64,000 nucleotides of DNA. Origin: Eudromia elegans (lineage: Eukaryota; Chordata; Aves; Tinamiformes; Tinamidae). Positions within the stretch are counted from its first letter, which is position 1; each line of letters starts with the position of its first letter. The position numbers and the translations under genes were made by a program. The notes beneath the pieces are model-generated. The model made no database searches, was not told where the DNA came from, and was given only the letters and a program-made list of their open reading frames with translations. Where the stretch lies: NCBI GenBank assembly GCA_003342815.1, contig PTEX01000133.1, forward strand, positions 740,280-804,279, read 5' to 3'. Positions 57,901 through 64,000 of the stretch are shown one piece after another.

Positions 57901-60900
57901 ATGCCTGTGAGCACAAAGCCCAGACTGCTGTTGGAATTGAGGCTAGCTCTGCTTGGGAAACAAGCTGCTGAATCCCATGAAGCTACCTGGAGATCAGGAA
58001 AGACCCTGGGGCTGGTAAAGCCAAACCCCAACTTTCTACAGTTGCCAATGTCTGTATCTGAGAGGATTGCTGGTGCACAGCTTCTTGGTGGGATTTTAGG
58101 GGATGGTCAGTGGCCAGTAGAAGTGAGGAAAGGTCTACCCTGACATCCATTTCTCTGCCACAGGGTTATCTCCCCGCAAACATGGAACGGCGGAAGCTGA
58201 CTCTGCAGCGCAAGCGGGAGGAATACTTTGGTTTCATCCAGCAGTATTATGATTCCCGGAACGAGGAGCACCATCAGGATACCTACCGGCAGGTACAAAC
58301 CGTCTGCCTGTTGCCTGGCTTTTTGTCTTGGGGTATTGCTTCCGTCCAAGTTGTTGCTACTTGTCCCTGCAGCTGGGCTTATTCCAGAACTGCTTCTAGC
58401 TGGAGCTATTGAGTCTTCTCCTTGGGGACAGGCACAATGCCTTTGTCCATCTCCTTCAGGGCACTGGTCTGTGTGAGTTACTGTACCCCTGAAAAGCAAG
58501 GCTGATCCATGTAACCTGCACTCTTCCAGATCCACATCGACATTCCAAGGACCAACCCACTCATTCCCCTTTTCCAGCAGCCGCTTGTCCAAGAGGTAAG
58601 AGGGGCATGAGGTTCCTGCCTGCTTTGCGGTGGCTCAGGCTGATGGTGTGTGGGATTAGGCCGGCACTGCCTTTAGGGAGTTGGCTGTGCAGGCCAGCCC
58701 CACGCCTCCCTGGCTGGTAACTCCTGATGCCTCTGCATCTGATCAGCAAATGCCTGCTTAAACTGTCTGGTCTTGTTTCATGTTTCCAAAAGATATTGGC
58801 TCGCGGGCTGTGACACAAGAGACAGCGGCATCCTATAGAAGTTAAATATATAGCCAAGAGCTACTAGGAGGCCTGAAGTTGCAGTTTTGAACCAGCACGG
58901 GCATCTGTTGTGCTTGGCTATGAAACTTCTACTGAGTGAAGCAGGATGTGACTCTTGGGCAGTGACAGGTCTGAGAGGTGGCCAGGAGGTGCCAGCATCT
59001 GTTGGCTTTGGAAACAAGCTCAGCATGTATACGTAGGATGTCAGAGCTTGGAGCCTGGGCTGCATTGGCTGGAAATGGCACGTAATTTGGTTGTCTGGAG
59101 GGACTGCTCTGTGAGGAGTTATCCTGCCCTGCTGTGTGGAGCTGGGAATACTGTGCTGATAGCTGGAGGTTAAAGAGCACAGATAAGAGCCTGAATGTCC
59201 ATGTGACATTCAGCAAGGTGTGTGGCTCTGGCAGGCAGCTCTGCCCTGAGGATGAAAGGTTCTTAAGTTGTCTGCATCTTGGAAAGTTGACCCCCACATT
59301 TCTTCAAGCTGTGGCTTTGGAGAGGGGGCCTGGAGGCTGCCTTGTTCTGGGAAGCATGGGGTGAGATCTGTGGATCATACAGGAGAATATCCTCAGACTT
59401 GCCTGCTGCTTATCTAACAACATTGCTGCAGAGGGGCCTGCCAGTGCCTCTGTTCCCTCAGCTCAGCAGTTACTTTCCTGCCTTTCCTTCATGCACAGCT
59501 AACACAGGTACCTGCTTTCCTTCCTTCTTCCCTTAGATCTTTGAAAGAATCCTGTTTATTTGGGCCATTCGACACCCAGCCAGTGGCTATGTGCAGGGAA
59601 TCAATGACCTGGTCACTCCGTTCTTTGTTGTGTTCCTCTCGGAATATGTTGGTAAGTGACACTGCTTGAAGATGACCCTGCTTGAAGGGGTGATGCTGCC
59701 TCTTCACTGCAGTGTTTGCAGCGGTTTGAAGAGCTGGCAGGAGAAAAGCTCATCGGGCTGGAGGGGAGCTCATCTCTCCACTCCTGGGTCATGCTAAAGA
59801 TGCATCTCGACCTGTTTCTGTGTCCTTTGCTGCCTGGTTGAATTGACTTTAGCTTCATGCTGAGCTCTGCAGTTGAAGTGCATTGCATTTGATTTGCGTT
59901 TGAATGTACTTAACATTGTTGTAGCTCTGAAGAAAACAAGGTCACCCAAAGCTCACTGAAGTCACTGCATGTCCTCTGCTCTCCAGCTAAAGCTTTGTAA
60001 ACTCGCAGTGATCTGTCTTTTGAGCACGCTGCAAAGAGAGAAGCCACCCCAGCCTCCACTGTGTCAGCCAGAACTGGTCAGTTTTGGTTGTCAGAAACAT
60101 CAGTGCTGCTTAGTCTGACAGAAAAGCACAATTTTCCTTCCTGGGAGATAAAGGAGCAAAGTGTGTGGTAGGCAGCTGAGCGGGCTCCTCCTGGACCTCG
60201 CTGCTTGAGGAGCATCAGCAGTCCCGGGTCTTGGTGGACACTTGGCTGCTCGCTGGGTTAGGAAGCGCTGTGTGCAGAGCATGTGGTCTGAGCAGGAGCA
60301 GAGCTGGTTTGAAACGTCCTGCAGACACCACCAGACTCCTCACAGGCCATGTTGGGTGTCAGCGCCCAACTCCCCAGCATGGCTGTGGAACCCGTGCTGC
60401 ATCAGACCAGGCCGTGCTTCTCGCTGCTTTCCAGGCCTGTCTCCTCAGAAACATTCTCATGGAATGTGGCCTTCCGTTTGCCTGCAGTCTCTGCAAGTTG
60501 CATGGGAGCAAAACCTCAAGCACATGAGACGTATCGAATATAACCCAATCCCCTTCTGTCTCCGGAGGCAGGGATTCAGAGCCAGCCTTTGGGACAGGAG
60601 CTTGGTGTTCCTCTGCCTGACCTGCCATTGCTCTCGCTGTGAAACAGCCCGAGTATAAGGATGAGATCAGTAATTCTGCTGATCAGTAATTCTGCAGTAA
60701 TTCTCCATTTGCCCCCAACTGCCTCCTGTTACCTGCTACCAGCACCAGCTCACTTGCCTCCAAGCAGTTGCTCCCTCCTTGCCACTGAAGGCTTTGCTAA
60801 AGCCTCGGTGCTCACACGAGCCATCTGATGCCTCCCTCCTTCCTGACTCTCTTCCCTGCCTCTCTTGCAGAAGAGGATGTGGAAAACTTCGATGTGATGA

Positions 60901-62384
60901 ACCTGTCTCAGGACGTTTTGCGGAGCATCGAAGCCGATAGCTTCTGGTGCATGAGCAAGCTGCTGGATGGGATACAGGTGAGCCTAAATCCTGGCATTGA
61001 GAGCTTAGGGAGGCTTTGCCCATGTTTGCTGTCTTTGTTGCTGGGACAGAGCTTATCTCTCTTAGCAGGAAGGAGATTATCTACTTCATTGGATAAAACC
61101 TGTTGGCAAAATTCTGGGGAAATAAGATGCTGCTCTGTCCCATAGATGATCCTGGCACCAGAAGCCCTGTCCCTTTAGCTCTCATCAGTCTCATCTCTGA
61201 GCAGAAAACCTTTTGATGACTTGTAGCTGTTGTTGCAGTGGGTGTCTCACACGTGGGCTCTCCCTGCAGGATAACTACACCTTTGCACAGCCAGGGATCC
61301 AGAAGAAGGTTAAAGCCCTGGAGGAGCTAGTCAGCCGCATCGATGGTAGGTGATAAAGGGAGTGGGGCAGGGGTAGAGGGCGGCTGCAGCAGCTGAAATT
61401 TGGGGTGCTGGGGGCATTGGGAAGGGTGCTGATGTACAAGGGGACCTGCTCACAGCAGGACAGGGTGCAGGCAGCCAGAGGGACCTTGGGGCAGGGTTTG
61501 CCTGAGTGGATAGCGCGGGGGAGGATGGGATGTTGGGAGGAGGAGGAAGGGTTCCCCTGAAAGCCTCTGCAGCAGTGTGGGGATGGTACTGGTGCAGGAG
61601 CGGGGGTACCATGGTCACCAGGCGTGCGAGTGAGACGTGCTCTTTCAGAGCAGGTACACAATCACTTTAGGAAGTACGAGGTCGAGTACCTGCAGTTTGC
61701 CTTTCGCTGGATGAACAATCTGCTCATGAGAGAGTTGCCTCTTCGCTGCACCATCCGCCTCTGGGACACCTACCAGGTAGGCAGGCCCTGCTCCTCCCTC
61801 CTCGGCTCCAGAGCTGTTAAATCCAGTATTTTTTTTTGGCATGTGAGAGGTGGGGAGAAGCAGAGTGGGGTGTTTGTAGCAGGTGGGGTGTAAGGGATGT
61901 CCCAGCAGAGCAGCTGTGTGCTGTGGAGCCAGCCTGCCCCAAAGCTGTGGAGCTGATGCCATTTTGTTGTCCGCAGTCGGAGCCAGAAGGGTTCTCTCAC
62001 TTCCACCTCTACGTCTGTGCCGCCTTCTTGATCAAGTGGCGGAAGGAGATCCTGGATGAGGAAGACTTCCAAGTAAGTCCATGGAGGAGGAGGATTCCTT
62101 TAGGGAAGAGGGGAGGGGATTGCCCTGGACACAGGTTCAGTGTTGGTGCAGTTTGGGCCATCTCGGATCTTCCAGTCTCAGGGTCTCTGTCCCAGGTCAC
62201 TCTTGAACCTGGGCTGGAGGTACCTTGAGCCCCCAGCTGCCTCCCCCTCTTCCAGGGCCTTCTCATGCTCCTACAAAACCTCCCGACCATCCACTGGGGC
62301 AACGAAGAGATTGGGCTCCTGCTCGCCGAAGCTTACAGACTCAAGTACATGTTTGCGGACGCCCCCAATCACTACCGGCGATAG
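51916..62384 (+). CDS. TBC1D22B: TBC1D22B, TBC-domain Rab GTPase-activating protein family member
   Basis: Thirteen coding exons: 51916-51971, 55057-55113, 56106-56413, 57008-57187, 57653-57723, 58164-58292, 58530-58595, 59537-59651, 60871-60977, 61270-61345, 61649-61776, 61977-62072, 62256-62384. All junctions are GT-AG and phases close to 1518 nt, 505 residues plus TAG, the same length as human TBC1D22B. The ATG has Kozak context GCCATGG. Residues 1-190 are low complexity, with FHEFARNTSDAWDIGDDEDE as a conserved block. The TBC domain runs about 205-450. It has the Arg finger IHIDIPR (IxxDxxR, R274) and Gln finger YVQ (Q309), so catalysis should be intact. Near-identity to human TBC1D22B over the TBC domain separates it from TBC1D22A. 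The family is Golgi-associated, binds ACBD3, and stimulates GTP hydrolysis by Rab proteins. Confidence 0.98.
51972..55056. other. TBC1D22B intron 1, no further features
   Basis: A 3.1-kb first intron that starts in CpG-rich sequence and becomes ordinary after about 52.4 kb. I see no exon, repeat family or RNA gene in it. Confidence 0.6.
55057..57187 (+). CDS. TBC1D22B: TBC1D22B exons 2-4: N-terminal regulatory region
   Basis: Exons 55057-55113, 56106-56413 and 57008-57187. Exon 2 encodes SIQPVYGAQHPPLDPRLTK. Exon 3 (308 bases, the largest) has the acidic/serine stretch DDEDEDFSSSSSQTLNSK. Exon 4 has LPLRPVIPLVARISDQNASG just before the TBC domain. Variation against human is confined mostly to Ser/Thr/Lys positions. 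Confidence 0.95.
58164..59651 (+). CDS. TBC1D22B: TBC1D22B exons 6-8: catalytic finger exons of the TBC domain
   Basis: Exons 58164-58292, 58530-58595 and 59537-59651. Exon 7 supplies the arginine finger (IHIDIPRTNP) and exon 8 the glutamine finger (SGYVQGINDL). Both are canonical, unlike in many TBC proteins that have lost one. Confidence 0.96.
60665..60703. repeat. Short tandem duplication in TBC1D22B intron 8
   Basis: The 16-base unit GATCAGTAATTCTGCT occurs at 60665, again at 60681, with a partial third copy (AGTAATTCT). Confidence 0.7.
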
Positions 62385-63785
62385 GTGCCAGGACTCGACT
62401 TCCTCCTCCTCCTCCTCCCCTGTGCCCCACACCCGCCCGTTGCCCTGGCCTGATCTGATCACTGTGGCATTTTGTCATCCAAGTCCTCGGACGCTCCATC
62501 CGCGAGCTGCTCCTCGCTGTACAAAGCTCACACGGACTCTCATCTTGACTCCTACACGTGCCTGTCCGCCACTCCACGCGCCTGGATGTGCCACTCCACC
62601 GCCTGTCAGTGTTTCGTGCCATGCTGGAGCCGGAGGCTGGAGAGGGGCCGGGCAGGGGCACACGGAGCAGCTTACCCGAGAAACTGAGCCAAGGATGAAA
62701 CCTGTCCCTGCCCGGCGTTATCCAGCCGTGCCAGCCTTGGCCCGTGTGCAGGGCCGTGTCCCCTGCGTCTGCCCACACCTCCTCTCCTCCATGCGCTCGC
62801 CATCCCTCCCTCCCATCCACCCCCATCAAAAATGCCTTATTGGAGACCCGCCTGGCCTGACGCTTCTCTCAAGGGCAGCGGGGCACGGAGCTGCTGCCCG
62901 GGCTGCGCTTGGCTCCTGCAGCCCCCGAGCACTTGGCAGGTCTCTGCCCCTCCGGTCGCATTGGAGGTCCTGGGGCAACACACGGCAGCTGGACAAGATT
63001 CTTCCCACGGGGGCCGCCCTCTCGGCCCCTGCCCCCCCGAGGCGTTTTGTGTATATGGTGTTCTTGTGTATATGGGTCAAAGATGTACAATATAAGTCTT
63101 CTGTTTGTAGCAGATATGATTTTATATTTATAACGTGCAGCCCTTGTTCTCCCCCTCCTTTCTGTGCCTGTGCCAGCCGCTCGGCAAGGGGGCCTTGGAG
63201 CGCACTGGCAACGGGGGCCTGGAGCCCTCCGAGCTGCAGCTGCGGCTGCCCGAGCGTCTTCTCATCACGTTGGACGTGTCAGAAATCTGCATTTTGAGAG
63301 CCCCATGAGACACCCTGAGCCCACGGCCCTGCTGAGCGCCCCAGGCCCTGCTGGTGTCTCCAGGGCCTGGGCTTGAAGAGGGATGATCCTGGTGCCGGCC
63401 CCCTGCCCCTAGTGGGGCCTGGATGGGCCTCACCTCCTCCTTGTCCTTTTAAATCAACCCACCCTTGTTTTAAGGGGCTGGTTGCTTCAGGCGGGGGATC
63501 CCAGCCCCGCCACAGGCTGCGGAGGTTCCCAGTCCCACCACGTTCCCTTGCCCTTCCCAGAGGGAAAAAGTGGCCGAGCCCGGGAACAGCAGAGCCAGTT
63601 GCCAATAACCCCCTAAGCCGCGTCGCGAGGAAGTGCTTGGCGAAGCAGGAGGTGTTTTTCCTCGGGCACTTGGGACTTTTGCGTTATTTTTGTGTGTGCC
63701 TTTTGTTGTTTGCTCCGAGAGGTGGACCTGGTGCTCGGTACTTTAACATGACTAATTAAAAGAGAAATAAGGCAACAATAGCCCG
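62385..63785 (+). other. TBC1D22B: TBC1D22B 3' untranslated region
   Basis: About 1.4 kb between the TAG at 62382-62384 and the poly(A) signal. GC-rich, with an open frame of 385 codons overlapping the intron 12 to 3'UTR boundary that is not coding (it reads through the spliced exon in another frame). Confidence 0.7.
63755..63760 (+). terminator. TBC1D22B: Poly(A) signal ATTAAA of TBC1D22B
   Basis: ATTAAA lies within ACTAATTAAAAGAG; AATAAG follows at about 63766. Cleavage is expected near 63775-63790. The downstream TGTGTCGTCTG and TTTGTGTCTATG stretches are GT-rich, as expected of a downstream element. Confidence 0.7.
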
Positions 63786-64000
63786 CCCGGTCACCTGCCT
63801 TGTGTCGTCTGCAAGCTTTGTGTCTATGGGGGGCCTCCCCATTCACCCAGCCCTGAGGCTTTGGCCAAACCCCCTCTTGGCTTCTGCCCTCTGAATGCCT
63901 GAAGCCCCTTGTCTATTTGCACGTGGCCTTGCAGAAACCCCACTGGGCTCAAGGAAACTGCCCCTGCTGCGTGAGGAAGAGCAGAAGGAGCCTTCCTCTC

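Noticed and set aside
62140..63297. 385-codon plus-strand open frame
   Set aside because: It crosses TBC1D22B intron 12, the last exon in a different frame and the 3'UTR. GC-rich sequence makes stops rare here.

Overview
The window comes from a vertebrate, almost certainly a bird. The evidence is CR1 LINE fragments with the ATTCTATG tail, a compact GC-rich gene-dense layout, and an avian-style CCDC81-like gene. Human orthologues of the two flanking genes lie on different chromosomes (1q32 for CACNA1S, 6p21 for TBC1D22B). Their adjacency here fits an avian microchromosome such as the one called chromosome 26 in chicken. That last point comes from general knowledge, and the species cannot be named from the sequence.

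Layout. (1) 183-35526, minus strand: CACNA1S, the skeletal-muscle L-type calcium channel alpha-1 subunit (Cav1.1). Forty coding exons were mapped by hand and every exon phase closes. They match human exons 1-40; the distal C-terminus (about exons 41-44) lies beyond the left edge. (2) 38195-41487, minus strand: a small coiled-coil gene ending in a single membrane anchor and a 24-residue tail beginning with Cys. I do not recognise it, and its 5' end is uncertain. (3) 43325-49936, minus strand: a ten-exon CCDC81-like gene with two tandem eukaryotic HU-like domains and a short novel tail. (4) 49.9-52.1 kb: a CpG-rich interval with degenerate tandem repeats, acting as a head-to-head promoter zone. 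(5) 51916-62384, plus strand: TBC1D22B, 13 coding exons, 505 residues, with catalytic Arg and Gln fingers intact and a 3'UTR ending near 63.78 kb.

The genes do not form a pathway. CACNA1S is the voltage sensor of excitation-contraction coupling. TBC1D22B is a Golgi-associated Rab GAP family protein. The CCDC81-like protein belongs to a centrosome-linked HU family. The coiled-coil protein looks like a tail-anchored membrane tether. Six CR1 remnants were seen. Four lie in CACNA1S introns in the sense orientation, one lies in the spacer at 37.4 kb, and one with a 3'-terminal ORF2 stretch lies between the two middle genes. I saw no tRNA, rRNA or CRISPR array.
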